A stretch of 64,000 nt of DNA from Frigididesulfovibrio sp031553235. Lineage in GTDB: Bacteria; Desulfobacterota; Desulfovibrionia; Desulfovibrionales; Desulfovibrionaceae. Under the pieces are notes generated by a model. It saw only the letters and a program-made list of their open reading frames with translations, made no database searches and was not told the DNA's origin. The stretch is from NCBI GenBank assembly GCA_031553235.1, contig JAVBLS010000043.1, positions 7,318 to 71,317 of the forward strand, given 5' to 3'. Positions 19,962-28,634 of the stretch are shown here, one piece after another (within the stretch, counting starts at the first letter, position 1; each line of letters begins with the position of its first letter). Both the position numbers and the translations under genes were made by a program.

Positions 19962-21625
19962 GCGCCGGCTCCGGGAACGGTGCGCGCGATGGGCATGCTG
20001 CGGGAAGCGCCCAAAGGGTTGCTCGACAGAGTCAGGGCGGGCGGCGCTTGCCGGCGCTTGAACTCCGCCCCGCGCACCATGGCCAGCACCCGCAGCACGG
20101 TGTCGCGCTCAAAGCCGAGTTCGATCAGGGCCTCGGCTCCGCAGTTGTTTTCCAGGTGGTTGTGGAGGATGGCGTCGAGCACGTCATACGGTGGCAGAGA
20201 GTCGCTGTCTTTCTGGCCGGGCCGCAGTTCCGCCGACGGAGCCTTTTCCAGGGTGGAGCGGGGAATGATCTCCCGTCCCTTGACGGCGTTGAGCCGCCGG
20301 CTCACGGCATAGACCTGGTTTTTGTACAGGTCGCCGATGACCGACAGAGCCCCGCCGGAGTCGCCGTAGAGGGTGCAGTAGCCCACGGCCGCTTCGGACT
20401 TGTTGCCGGTGTTCAGGAGCAGGGCGCGGTTCTGGGCCGCCTGGGCCATGAGCAGGGCGCAGCGGATGCGCGACTGGACGTTCTCTTCGGTCAGCCCGAT
20501 CAGGTCTTCGCCCTCGGATGCGGCAAAGCCGCGACGGAAAGCTTCGAGCATGGGTTCGATGGGGATGGTCCGGGTGCGGATGCCCAGGTTCCGGGCCAGG
20601 GCCAGAGCGTCATCCAGGCTGCCCCGGCTGGAGTATGGCGAGGGCATGAGCAGGCCGAAAACGTGTTCCGGCCCGAAGGCCTCCACGCCCACGGCCGCCA
20701 CCAGGGCCGAGTCGATGCCGCCGGAAAGGCCCACGACCACATCGGAAAACCCGCATTTGCGGACAAAGTCGCGGGTGCCCACGGTCATGGCCGCGAGCAA
20801 CTCGTCTTCAAGCAGGGGATCTTTCTCGACGGGCGCGGGTTTGCCCGCGGCCAGATCGACCACCAGCACTGCCTCCTCGAACAGGGGGGCGCAGGCCAGC
20901 AGGGCGCCGTCGCCGGAAAAGGCCGGGCTGCCGCCGGGATAAATGCGCGCGTCGTTGCCGCCCACGCAGTTGGCCGAGAGCACCGGCACCCGGTAATGGG
21001 CCGCAGTCCAGCCGAGCATGCGCCGGTGCATGCTTTGCATGCCCTGGGCATAGGGTATGGCGGTGATGTTCAAAAGCCCGTCCGCCCCGCCGGCGGCCAT
21101 GAATTCCGCCACCGGGTCCGCGTCGTAGGTGCGCCGTTCTTTCCAGAAGGTGCGGTCGTTCCATACGTCTTCGCCCACGGTGACCGCCAGGCGCCAGCCC
21201 TTGTGGTGCAGCACGCCGCAGGCAATGCCCCGTTCGAACCAGCGCGGATCGTCATGAATGCCCCCGCAGGGCAGCAGCACCTTGCGGCCGAGCACAAAGG
21301 CCGTGCCGTTGCGCAAAAACACGGCGCAGTTCTGCAGGGGCTTGCCCTGGGGCACAGGGTTGGCCACGGGCGCGCCCAGCACCAGGGGCGGCAGCCCGGC
21401 TTCACCGTGCCGGCGGGCCAGATCTTCCAGAGCCTCTTTGCAGTCGGCCACAAAATCCGACTTGAGCAGCAGGTCGCCCACATTGTGTCCGCACAGGGAG
21501 AGTTCGGGCGAAAGGCAGAGTTCCGCGCCTTGCCGGGCGGCATCGGCGGTCATGGAAAGGAGCATGTCGGCGTTGTAGCGCAATGCTCCGGCCACAGGAT
21601 TGCTTTGAATAATCCCGACTTTCAT
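19958..21625 (-). CDS. nadE: Glutamine-dependent NAD+ synthetase
   Basis: 555 residues. The N-terminal nitrilase-type glutaminase carries the triad in LSPELSLCGHN (Glu), GRKVLLPCGG (Lys) and ANCVGGND (Cys). The C-terminal synthetase (from about 270) has the ATP loop VVGLSGGIDSALVAAVG and the late DLYKNQVYAVSRRL. It amidates nicotinate adenine dinucleotide with ammonia from glutamine. The length matches bacterial two-domain NadE. The start ATG at 21625 is preceded by GGGAATCAG. The stop overlaps the start of a hybrid kinase gene, so the two are cotranslated. Confidence 0.96.
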   Translation of the reverse strand: MKVGIIQSNPVAGALRYNADMLLSMTADAARQGAELCLSPELSLCGHNVGDLLLKSDFVADCKEALEDLARRHGEAGLPPLVLGAPVANPVPQGKPLQNCAVFLRNGTAFVLGRKVLLPCGGIHDDPRWFERGIACGVLHHKGWRLAVTVGEDVWNDRTFWKERRTYDADPVAEFMAAGGADGLLNITAIPYAQGMQSMHRRMLGWTAAHYRVPVLSANCVGGNDARIYPGGSPAFSGDGALLACAPLFEEAVLVVDLAAGKPAPVEKDPLLEDELLAAMTVGTRDFVRKCGFSDVVVGLSGGIDSALVAAVGVEAFGPEHVFGLLMPSPYSSRGSLDDALALARNLGIRTRTIPIEPMLEAFRRGFAASEGEDLIGLTEENVQSRIRCALLMAQAAQNRALLLNTGNKSEAAVGYCTLYGDSGGALSVIGDLYKNQVYAVSRRLNAVKGREIIPRSTLEKAPSAELRPGQKDSDSLPPYDVLDAILHNHLENNCGAEALIELGFERDTVLRVLAMVRGAEFKRRQAPPALTLSSNPLGASRSMPIARTVPGAGA

Positions 21626-21733
21626 CTGATTCCCGCTTTACTCCGACCCGGAACGGCGACGACACTGTTGCGCATCTGGCAACTATGATATCATATTCTG
21701 ATCGGAGACGTCATCTATTGAATAACGAGTAAT

Positions 21734-21777
21734 ACGTTTTTTTTCATGAAAACGTTACGGCCGCCCATGGGCGGCCG
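21734..21777 (-). terminator. Terminator downstream of dapB
   Basis: On the minus strand a 20-base perfect palindrome (CGGCCGCCCATGGGCGGCCG, 21758-21777) is followed by ACGTTTTC and a run of A; a second AT-rich inverted repeat ACGTTTT/AAAACGT lies at 21734-21755. A plausible but not classical terminator. Confidence 0.6.
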
Positions 21778-21795
21778 CGCTGTATCGGTGCTGCC

Positions 21796-22575
21796 CTAAG
21801 AGAGGACGTCATTCATGGCGTAGAGCCTGCCGGCCTTCTGTTTCGCCAGCCAGCGCGTCGCCCGCAGGGAGCCGCCGGCGAAGTTTTCGCGCGAGTGGGC
21901 CTGGTGGGCGACCTCGATGCGTTCGCCCGGCCCCATGAAATAGACCGTGTGCACACCCACCACGTCGCCGCCGCGCAGGGTCTGCAGTCCAATTTCCCGG
22001 TGCGGCCGCTCGCCGATGATGCCTTCGCGGTGATAGCAGGCCGTTTCTTTGAGCGACCAGCCCCGGGCTTCGGCCAGGCATTCGGCCAGGCGCACGGCCG
22101 TGCCGCTGGGCGAGTCTTTTTTCTTGTTGTGGTGAATTTCGACCATTTCCATGTCGTAGCCGTCGCCCAGAGCCTTGACCAGTTCCGGCAGAATCCGCAA
22201 CAGGGCGTTGACCCCCACGCTCATATTCGGCGACCAGAGGATCGGCGTCTGTTTGGCAAGTTCGGCCAGTTCGGCCCGCTGGGCCTCGTTTAAGCCGGTG
22301 GTGCCGATGACGTGGGACGCGCCGGCTTTGGCCGCGGCCCGGGCCGCTTCAAGCGAAGCTTCCGGCGCGGTGAAGTCGATGATCACCCGGCCGGGTTTGA
22401 GCAGGCCGGCTGCTTGTGTCGCCACCGGGCAGCCCAGATGCTGCAGTTCCGGGCAGTCTTCGGCCCGGCGTTCCACCGCTCCGGCCAGATCCAGATCCGG
22501 CGCCTCGCGCACCAACCGGGAAATAATCGAACCCATTCTGCCCCCGGCGCCCATGACGACGATTTCAATACCCAT
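21796..22575 (-). CDS. dapB: 4-hydroxy-tetrahydrodipicolinate reductase
   Basis: 259 residues. The Rossmann motif VVMGAGGRMGS is at the N-terminus, VIDFTAPEA and GTTGL follow, and the catalytic block is VEIHHNKKKDSPSGTA with the conserved histidines and lysine. The enzyme reduces the product of DapA in lysine and diaminopimelate synthesis with NAD(P)H. ATG at 22575 was chosen since GGAGG lies six bases upstream; an in-frame extension to 22614 has no homology. It is followed by a palindromic terminator. Confidence 0.96.
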   Translation of the reverse strand: MGIEIVVMGAGGRMGSIISRLVREAPDLDLAGAVERRAEDCPELQHLGCPVATQAAGLLKPGRVIIDFTAPEASLEAARAAAKAGASHVIGTTGLNEAQRAELAELAKQTPILWSPNMSVGVNALLRILPELVKALGDGYDMEMVEIHHNKKKDSPSGTAVRLAECLAEARGWSLKETACYHREGIIGERPHREIGLQTLRGGDVVGVHTVYFMGPGERIEVAHQAHSRENFAGGSLRATRWLAKQKAGRLYAMNDVLS

Positions 22576-22669
22576 GCTGCCTCCTTGTTGGTCTGCTTTC
22601 AGTCGAAGGTTCACCGTTCAAGTCGTCGAGAGATAGCGCATTCGTTCTCCCGCTGCAATGTGCCGGATT

Positions 22670-23260
22670 TTACTCGTCCTCATGGCCGGGCAGCAGAACC
22701 TTGCCCACGGAAAAGCCTTTGCCGATCACCGGGCCGAAGCCGTAGTACTGTGAGGTGCCGGCATCGTAGATCAAGGGCTTGATCAGGGCCGGGTCGGGCT
22801 TGCCGTCGGGACCGAGGCAGCTTTCATCCACCTTGACGTCCAGAATTTCGCCGATGAACATGGTGTGGACGCCGAGTTCCAGGCTTTGGCGCAGCCGGCA
22901 TTCCAGAACCACCGGGCACTGGGCCGCGTAGGGGGCGTCCACCAGATCCGAGCGCACCGCGGTCAGGCCGGCGGCGGCAAACTTGTCGTAGCGCCTGCCC
23001 GAGGCAATGCCCAGGTAGTCGGCCTCGCGGACCATCTTTTCCGAAGGAATGCCCACGGTAAAGGCCTTGCGGGCCGAAATCGCCTCATGCGTGTAGCGGG
23101 GCGGGCGCACCGAGACCTGCAGGCACAGGGGCTCGGAGCAGCAGATGCCGCCCCAGGCGGCGGTCATCAGGTTGGCCTTGCCCGCGGCGTCATAGCTGCC
23201 CACCAGCAGCACCGGCTCGGGGTATATCCAGGGGTTGGGGCCGAACGAACGTTTGCTCAT
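22670..23260 (-). CDS. Flavin reductase family protein
   Basis: 196 residues with the flavin-reductase-like split-barrel fold: VLLVGSYDAAGKANLMTAAWGG is the typical FMN-binding start, then LQVSVRPPRYTHEAI and FTVGIPSEKMV. Family members bind FMN and reduce flavins or act as flavoredoxins; a flavoredoxin role would suit this sulfate reducer but cannot be proven. AAGGAG lies just before ATG at 23260. Upstream are about 100 bases and then repeat copy A4. It lies about 95 bases upstream of dapB on the same strand. Confidence 0.88.
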   Translation of the reverse strand: MSKRSFGPNPWIYPEPVLLVGSYDAAGKANLMTAAWGGICCSEPLCLQVSVRPPRYTHEAISARKAFTVGIPSEKMVREADYLGIASGRRYDKFAAAGLTAVRSDLVDAPYAAQCPVVLECRLRQSLELGVHTMFIGEILDVKVDESCLGPDGKPDPALIKPLIYDAGTSQYYGFGPVIGKGFSVGKVLLPGHEDE

Positions 23261-23361
23261 GGAAAATCTCCTTTGGGACGTGATTCGTTGTGGCCCGCCG
23301 GCGGGCCGGGCCGCCGGCGCGGCGTTGGGGGAAAGCGCGAGAACAGTGTACTCTGCTGTAA

Positions 23362-23478
23362 TAGAGCAGTTTACGCTTCAAATAGTCGCTTAACGGCGGG
23401 CAAAGCCCGCCTACGCCTATTTGACGGCAAGGATTTGCCGACAAATCCTTACGAGTATTTCAAGTGTGAAATGCTCTA
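23362..23478 (+). repeat. Family A palindromic repeat, copy A4 (117 bp)
   Basis: Full-length copy with TAGAGCAG at one end and TGCTCTA at the other; differs by CTTACGAGTATTTC in the right part, which weakens the last stem. It fills most of the 517-base gap between the thioesterase gene (its start is not involved) and the flavin reductase gene, a stretch that otherwise holds only short GC-rich sequence. Confidence 0.93.
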
Positions 23479-23573
23479 GCTCTTGTAAGAAAAAGGAAAG
23501 GCAACGCAGCCCGCGCCGCGTCGCCTTTCCACTATAGACCGTTGAACGGAGATGGCAAGCCGGCGTCCTGAGC

Positions 23574-24056
23574 TTACTTCCGGACGGGTTTTGCGTCGTG
23601 GGGCAGGGTGGGCTCGGCGCTGTGGGTCAGGGCGGGCTCGCCGCCCACCCAGAAGGTGCCGCCGGCCGTGGCCAGCAGTTTGCCTTCGCCGTTGCCGACC
23701 TGGGCCTCGGCAAAGATCAGGCTGCGGCCGGCCTTGACCACCCGGGCCTCGGCTGTGATCTCGCCGCCTCTTTTCGGGTCCGAAGCCCGCAAAAAACGAA
23801 TGTTCATTTCGGCCGTGGCCGTGTGCTGTCCTCTGTGCAGCAAACTCAAGACCGCGTGGGCCATGGCCTCGTCGGCCATGGTGGCCAGTATGCCCCCGGC
23901 CACCATGCCGCCGCCCTGCGACAGCCGCTCGGAAACCGGCAGACAGACCCTGGCCCTGCCTTCCCCCGCCGACTCCACCCGGGCGTCGAGATGGCGGAAC
24001 AACAGGTTGACGCGCTGATCGCGCTCCATCACCGCACGCAGATACTCCTGAGGCAT
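23574..24056 (-). CDS. PaaI-family hotdog thioesterase
   Basis: 160 residues. The hotdog fold is recognisable from RVCLPVSERLSQGGGMVAGGILATMADEAMAHAVLS, the motif around the active-site acid, and TAEMNIRFLRAS. Members hydrolyse acyl-CoA, often aromatic, to release CoA. ATG at 24056 follows AAGGAG; the frame continues to a GTG at 24122 but that part has no homology. It lies 69 bases downstream of miaA on the same strand. The substrate is unknown. Confidence 0.87.
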   Translation of the reverse strand: MPQEYLRAVMERDQRVNLLFRHLDARVESAGEGRARVCLPVSERLSQGGGMVAGGILATMADEAMAHAVLSLLHRGQHTATAEMNIRFLRASDPKRGGEITAEARVVKAGRSLIFAEAQVGNGEGKLLATAGGTFWVGGEPALTHSAEPTLPHDAKPVRK

Positions 24057-24125
24057 ATGGTCTCCTTGGTGGTGCATTTGGGCGGATACCTCGGCCCCCG
24101 GCGGGGTGTGAGGCGCAGCCACAGG

Positions 24126-25043
24126 TTATTTGCAATGCCGGCGGACGAGATCGCGGATTTGGCCGAGGTCGTCCGGGGCGAGTCGGATCAGGCCTGTCTC
24201 GGCCCTGAACCAGGTCAGTTGTCGTTTGGCGTAGGCGCGGGTATTGCGTAGCCAGAGGTCGCGGCATTCGGCAAAGGTGAGATCGCCGGCCAGGTGGGAG
24301 AAGAGTTCGCGGCAACCGATGCCGGACCAGCCAGGGGCCAGGGAGTCGGCGCGGCGCTTCAGGGCGGCGCGGGCCTCGTCCAGGGCGCCGGCCTGGAGCA
24401 TCAGGTCGATGCGCCGATCCAGGCGCGGCTCAAGGGCGATCAGGGGCAGTTCCAGGCAGAGGCGCAGGGCTCGGAAGGGCGAGGGGTCCTGCGGGCGGTC
24501 GTGCCACCAGCTCAGGGTTTTGCCGGTGGCATCCCAGACTTCAAGGGCGCGGCAGATGCGCTGGCGATCGTTGGGGTGCAGGCGTTCGGCCGAAGCCGGG
24601 TCCACTTCGGCCAGAATGCGGTGCAGGGCGCCCGCGCCTTCCAGGGCGCAACGGGTGCGCCAGTGCGCAGCCACTTCTTCGGGCACGGCCGGGATGGAAG
24701 CGATGCCATCAAGCAGGGCGCGAAAATACAGGCCGGTACCGCCCACAAGCAGGGGCAGCCGACCCTTGGCGTGCTCGGTAATGGCCGTTTTGCCTGCCAG
24801 ACGGGCAAACTCGCCCGCCCCGAGGGTTTCGTGGGTTTCCAGGCAGCCAAAGAGCCGGTGCGGGCAGCCGGCGCGCTCTGCGGCCGTGGGCTGGGCTGTG
24901 ATGATGGGAAAGTCGCGGTAAAACTGCCGGGAATCGGCGTTGATCACCGTGACCGGAAACTCTTCGGCCAGGGCCAAGGAGGCGGCGGTCTTGCCGGCGC
25001 CGGTGGGGCCCATGAGGCAGATCAGAGGCAGAAAATGGCTCAT
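24126..25043 (-). CDS. miaA: tRNA dimethylallyltransferase
   Basis: 305 residues. The P-loop is MGPTGAGKT, followed by INADSRQFYRDF (substrate-binding Asp-Ser-Arg-Gln), LLVGGTGLYFRALLDG and NDRQRICRALEVWDATGK. It transfers a dimethylallyl group to A37 of tRNAs that read codons starting with U. In a run of minus-strand housekeeping genes with coaD and rsmD upstream. AGG lies three bases before ATG at 25043, a weak site. Length is typical. Confidence 0.96.
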   Translation of the reverse strand: MSHFLPLICLMGPTGAGKTAASLALAEEFPVTVINADSRQFYRDFPIITAQPTAAERAGCPHRLFGCLETHETLGAGEFARLAGKTAITEHAKGRLPLLVGGTGLYFRALLDGIASIPAVPEEVAAHWRTRCALEGAGALHRILAEVDPASAERLHPNDRQRICRALEVWDATGKTLSWWHDRPQDPSPFRALRLCLELPLIALEPRLDRRIDLMLQAGALDEARAALKRRADSLAPGWSGIGCRELFSHLAGDLTFAECRDLWLRNTRAYAKRQLTWFRAETGLIRLAPDDLGQIRDLVRRHCK

Positions 25044-25130
25044 ACCTGAATAGGTGCTCTCCCGGAAAAAAGCTCAGTGAAATTGCTTTAGGGCTGGGGT
25101 CGGCCGACCTTCTCCCGCGGCCGGGGCGGC

Positions 25131-25637
25131 TCAAGCCAGAGGGTAAGGCCATCCAAACTTCTCCCGCAGCCGGGCATAGACCGGGTCGGGCACCAGGCCC
25201 TTGATGTCGCCGCCCAGCTTGCCCGCGGCCTTGATGATTGTCGAGCTGATGTACAGCCACTGGTAGTCGGTCATCAGGAACACGGTCTGGATGTGCCGCT
25301 TGAGTTTGCGGTTCATCAGGGCCAACTGGAACTCGTATTCGAAATCCGACACGGCCCGTAGCCCGCGCAAGATGACCCTGGCCCCGCGCCGGTCCACGTA
25401 GTCCACCAGGAGCCCGGCAAAGGGCTCGATCACCACCTTGGGATTGTCGCCGAAAACTTCTTCGGCCATCTTCACCCGTTCCTCGATGGTGAACAGCGGC
25501 GACTTGGGCGTGTCCAGGGCCACGGCCACGATGACCCGATCGAAAATTTCGCAGCCGCGCCGGATCAGACTGGCATGGCCGTTGGTCAGGGGGTCGAAGG
25601 TTCCGGGGTAGACGGCTGTTTTGATTTCATTGTCCAT
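25131..25637 (-). CDS. coaD: Pantetheine-phosphate adenylyltransferase
   Basis: 168 residues. YPGTFDPLTNGH contains the nucleotide-binding TxGH motif and ISSTIIK the second conserved block; LRGLRAVSDFEYEFQLALMN is also typical. It makes dephospho-CoA from ATP and phosphopantetheine. Its start ATG at 25637 lies 52 bases inside the 3' end of rsmD on the same strand, a long overlap that makes translational coupling likely. The pairing of rsmD and coaD is common in bacteria. Confidence 0.97.
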   Translation of the reverse strand: MDNEIKTAVYPGTFDPLTNGHASLIRRGCEIFDRVIVAVALDTPKSPLFTIEERVKMAEEVFGDNPKVVIEPFAGLLVDYVDRRGARVILRGLRAVSDFEYEFQLALMNRKLKRHIQTVFLMTDYQWLYISSTIIKAAGKLGGDIKGLVPDPVYARLREKFGWPYPLA

Positions 25638-26185
25638 AAGATCACCCGTGTTTGTCCGTACGTTCGATCGACCTGCAGTTCCAACTCCGGATGCGCCGTT
25701 TCCGGCTCAAAGCGCAAATGCGACTCCACCTCGGCATCGACCACCGCCCCCGGCGCCAGAAAATGCCCGGCGCACAATGCCTTGAGCACCGCGCCCAGAA
25801 CATTGTCCTTGTAAGGCGGGTCAATGAACACCAAGTCGTAGGGCACGGCCGGGGCCTTGCGCAGAAACTTCTGCGCCTCTTCCCGCCGGATGCTGCAACG
25901 TTCGGGCGTAAGGCCAAGCAACTCGGCATTGGCCTCCAGCACCTTGACCGCATACGGCGCGTTCTCCACAAAGGTGGCGTGGGCCGCGCCCCGGCTCAAG
26001 GCCTCGAACCCCAGGCTGCCGCCGCCGGCGAACAGGTCCAGCACCCGGGTTTCCGGGCCCACGGCCTGCCGCGCCTCCAGCATCGAAAACAGGGCCTCCC
26101 GCACCCGGCCCATGGCCGGACGGAACCCGGGCCCCGTCGTGGTTTTCAGAGCCCGTCCCCGGAACTCCCCGGCTATGATCCGCAT
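25586..26185 (-). CDS. rsmD: 16S rRNA m2G966 methyltransferase
   Basis: 199 residues. MRIIAGEFRGRAL is the classic start, then VLDLFAGGGSLGFEALSRGA (SAM site) and LVFIDPPYKDN with the N-methylation motif DPPY. It methylates G966 of 16S rRNA. The usual C-terminus (near YGQTRVILW) is followed by about 15 extra residues rich in Ser, Thr and Pro that are encoded within the start of coaD; they look like an overprinted tail. Confidence 0.95.
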   Translation of the reverse strand: MRIIAGEFRGRALKTTTGPGFRPAMGRVREALFSMLEARQAVGPETRVLDLFAGGGSLGFEALSRGAAHATFVENAPYAVKVLEANAELLGLTPERCSIRREEAQKFLRKAPAVPYDLVFIDPPYKDNVLGAVLKALCAGHFLAPGAVVDAEVESHLRFEPETAHPELELQVDRTYGQTRVILWTMKSKQPSTPEPSTP

Positions 26186-26227
26186 ATCTTGTCCTTTTGG
26201 GGCTTCATCCCAAACCCCCTCAACGTG

Positions 26228-27610
26228 CTATGAACCATAAAAAGCGCTGTAGGCTTTGGTTGTGGCATAGAGGTCGGCTTTGCTTGCCAGTTCAAAGGGG
26301 CTGTGCATGGAAAGGATCGGCGGTCCGAAGTCGATGATGTTCATGCCGTAAGCGGCCAGGTGCATGGCCACGGTGCCGCCGCCGCCGCCGTCGACTTTGC
26401 CGAGTTCGGCCATTTGCCAGGGGATGCCGTGTTTGTTCAGAAGGTTGCGTAAAAGGCCCACATATTCGGCATGGGCGTCGTTGGCCTCGTACTTGCCGCG
26501 GTGGCCGGTGAATTTGCAGAAGCAGGGACCAAAGCCGAGGTAGGCGGCGTTGTTCTTTTCGTGCAGTTCTTGCCAGTCTGGGTCGACGGCGGCGTGAACG
26601 TCGGCCGAAAAGGCCTGGGCGGCACGCATGACCGTGGAAAAACGGGCCCTGGGCTCCCAGACGGCGATGAGATCCTGCATGCAGTACTCGAAAAAGCGCG
26701 ACTTGGCCCCTGTGGAACCTTCGGACCCGATCTCCTCTTTGTCCCAGAGCATCAGCACGGTGGTGTGCCCGGGCCTGGGCGTCTCGAGAAAGGCGTTCAA
26801 GGCGGTGAAGACGCAGATGCGGTCGTCCTGGCCGTAGCCGCCGATCAGGGCGCGATCCAGGCCGACAACGCGGGCCGGACCGGCCGGCACGGCCTGGAGC
26901 TCGGCGGAGTAGAGGTCTTCTTCGTCAAGGCCGTAGCGTTGGTTGAGCAGAGCCAGAATGTGGGCCTTGACCGGCTCTTGGGGTTCCTCGGCCTTTTTGC
27001 CTTTGCCGGCGGCCGGGGTGGGCTCGTGGCCGAAGACCAGGTTCAGGCGCTCGCCTTCAAAGACCTTGGAGATGGGCTGGTCGGCCTGGCTCTGAGCCAG
27101 GTGGGGCAGAAGATCCGCGATGGTGAAGACCGGATCGCCCGGGTCTTCGCCGATGACCAATTCCACGACCTTGCCGTCCTTGCGCACGACCACGCCGTGC
27201 AGGGCCAGGGGGCGGGCCAGCCACTGGTACTTGCGGATGCCGCCGTAATAGTGGGTTTTGGCCTGGCCGACCTTGGCCTGTTCGATCAGCGGGCGCTGCT
27301 TCAGATCCAGGCGGGGGGTGTCGGCATGGGCGCAGACCAGCCGCGAGCCTTTACTCAGGGGCTTCTTGCCCTTGCGGGCGGCAAACAGGGTTTTGCCGTG
27401 CAGGGAGAACAGGGCCAAGTCGGAACCGGCGCCCTCGGCAAAGCCTTTCTTGGCCAGCTGGGCCCGGACAAAGGCAATGGTCTCGCGTTCGGTCTTGCAG
27501 GCGCTCAGAAATTCCATGTAGCGGCCGGCCAGTTTTTCCATGCCGGCGCGGCTTTTGGCGTCGGCATACAGTTCCCAGCAGGACTTTTTTTCGATTTCCA
27601 GGTTGGGCAT
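26228..27610 (-). CDS. M18-family aminopeptidase
   Basis: 460 residues. Zinc-binding and catalytic residues lie in CAHADTPRLDLK, GQDDRICVFTALNAFLE, LWDKEEIGSEGSTGAKS and the final ILSMHSPFELASKADLY. These metal-dependent enzymes remove N-terminal residues, often aspartate or glutamate, from peptides in the cytoplasm. A lysine-rich insert (AGKGKKAEEPQEP) lies near residue 200. ATG at 27610 follows GAGGAT; the frame continues into repeat B1 up to 27667, which supplies a spurious alternative start. Confidence 0.94.
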   Translation of the reverse strand: MPNLEIEKKSCWELYADAKSRAGMEKLAGRYMEFLSACKTERETIAFVRAQLAKKGFAEGAGSDLALFSLHGKTLFAARKGKKPLSKGSRLVCAHADTPRLDLKQRPLIEQAKVGQAKTHYYGGIRKYQWLARPLALHGVVVRKDGKVVELVIGEDPGDPVFTIADLLPHLAQSQADQPISKVFEGERLNLVFGHEPTPAAGKGKKAEEPQEPVKAHILALLNQRYGLDEEDLYSAELQAVPAGPARVVGLDRALIGGYGQDDRICVFTALNAFLETPRPGHTTVLMLWDKEEIGSEGSTGAKSRFFEYCMQDLIAVWEPRARFSTVMRAAQAFSADVHAAVDPDWQELHEKNNAAYLGFGPCFCKFTGHRGKYEANDAHAEYVGLLRNLLNKHGIPWQMAELGKVDGGGGGTVAMHLAAYGMNIIDFGPPILSMHSPFELASKADLYATTKAYSAFYGS

Positions 27611-27639
27611 AGGATCCTCGGATGAAAGAATAAGCGATA

Positions 27640-27766
27640 AGAGCAGATTAACATTGAAAATGTTCACCTGCTCTGACGGACGCGTAAGCGGCCGTCCGCT
27701 TGCGGGCTCGTTCAGAAGCCTGTCGGCAATATAGCTTCATAGGCAATTTCAAAATGAAATTTATCC
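27640..27766 (+). repeat. Family B palindromic repeat, copy B1 (about 127 bp)
   Basis: Starts GAGCAGATTAACATTG with a stem to ATGTTCACCTGCTC, continues through GCGGCCGTCCGCTTGCGGGC and GGCAATATAGCTTCATAGG, and ends CAATTTCAAAATGAAATTTATCC. It matches copy B2 along its full length. It lies just upstream of the M18 aminopeptidase gene. Confidence 0.88.
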
Positions 27767-27831
27767 ATTTTAGCTGGGCGCGGCTATGCCGTCAATGCGG
27801 GCCCGGCCTTCCTGCCGCCTTATTCTTCGGG

Positions 27832-28623
27832 TTATTCTCCGATTTGGGCGGTGGACAAACCCCAGGAGTTCAGGTGCCCGGCGATGAAATCGCAGACCTG
27901 CTTGTGCTCGGCCTTGCCCGCGCCCTCCACGTTCAGAACCGGCCCAAAGGCGAAGCGGATGAGGATATCCGGGCGGATGGGGCCGAAATCTTTGGCGAAT
28001 TTTCCCGTGCCCCAGGCGTCGGTGCGCAGGGCGACGGGCACCACGGGCACGCCGGCGCGCTTGGCCAGCTTGATGCCGATGCTGTTGAACAGGCTGAGAT
28101 CCAGGCCGGTGGAGCGGGTGCTTTGGGGAAAGACCACGACCGAGGTGCCTTCGGCCAGGCGTTTGGCGCCTTCTTCCAACACCGCGGCCAGGTCTTCGCG
28201 CGGGTTGACCCGGTCCACGGCCACGGGCCGGCGGCTGCGAAGCACATGCCCCAGGCCGGGGTAGGTGAGCAGGCTGCGTTTGACCACAAAGGTCAGATCT
28301 TTGCGCGGCTGGATCAGGCAGGGCAGCACAAAGGTTTCCAGGGTGCTCATGTGGTTGGCGATGTAGACCGTGGGCCGGGGGTCGTCGAGCACGTTCATGC
28401 CCGTGACCTCAAAGCGGGCGCCGAGACCTTCCAGAGCGCGGACAACGGCCAGGCTGGAACGGGTCCAGTCTTCGCCGGTGTAGGTGCCGAAGCGGGCCTT
28501 GAGCCCGGAAACGCCGATAATGGCCGTCAGGCGCGGGTAAAAGGCCAGGCTGGGCAGCAGAGAAGGGGTCTCGATGGGCGGGGGCGAGACGTAGGTGTCG
28601 CCGGGGAAGATGATTTCGAGCAT
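27832..28623 (-). CDS. Lysophospholipid acyltransferase-like protein
   Basis: 263 residues of the PlsC-type acyltransferase fold. The first motif is NHMSTLE, that is H-x4-E instead of the usual H-x4-D, and the third is FPQSTRS instead of FPEGTRS. The other blocks (GLGHVLRSRRPVAVDR; AGVPVVPVAL) fit. Enzymes of this fold acylate lysophosphatidate or related lysolipids at the inner membrane. The motif changes may alter activity or substrate. ATG at 28623 has no strong ribosome site and lies 11 bases after the rarA stop, so coupling to rarA is possible. Confidence 0.85.
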   Translation of the reverse strand: MLEIIFPGDTYVSPPPIETPSLLPSLAFYPRLTAIIGVSGLKARFGTYTGEDWTRSSLAVVRALEGLGARFEVTGMNVLDDPRPTVYIANHMSTLETFVLPCLIQPRKDLTFVVKRSLLTYPGLGHVLRSRRPVAVDRVNPREDLAAVLEEGAKRLAEGTSVVVFPQSTRSTGLDLSLFNSIGIKLAKRAGVPVVPVALRTDAWGTGKFAKDFGPIRPDILIRFAFGPVLNVEGAGKAEHKQVCDFIAGHLNSWGLSTAQIGE

Positions 28624-28634
28624 GCGGTCATTAC

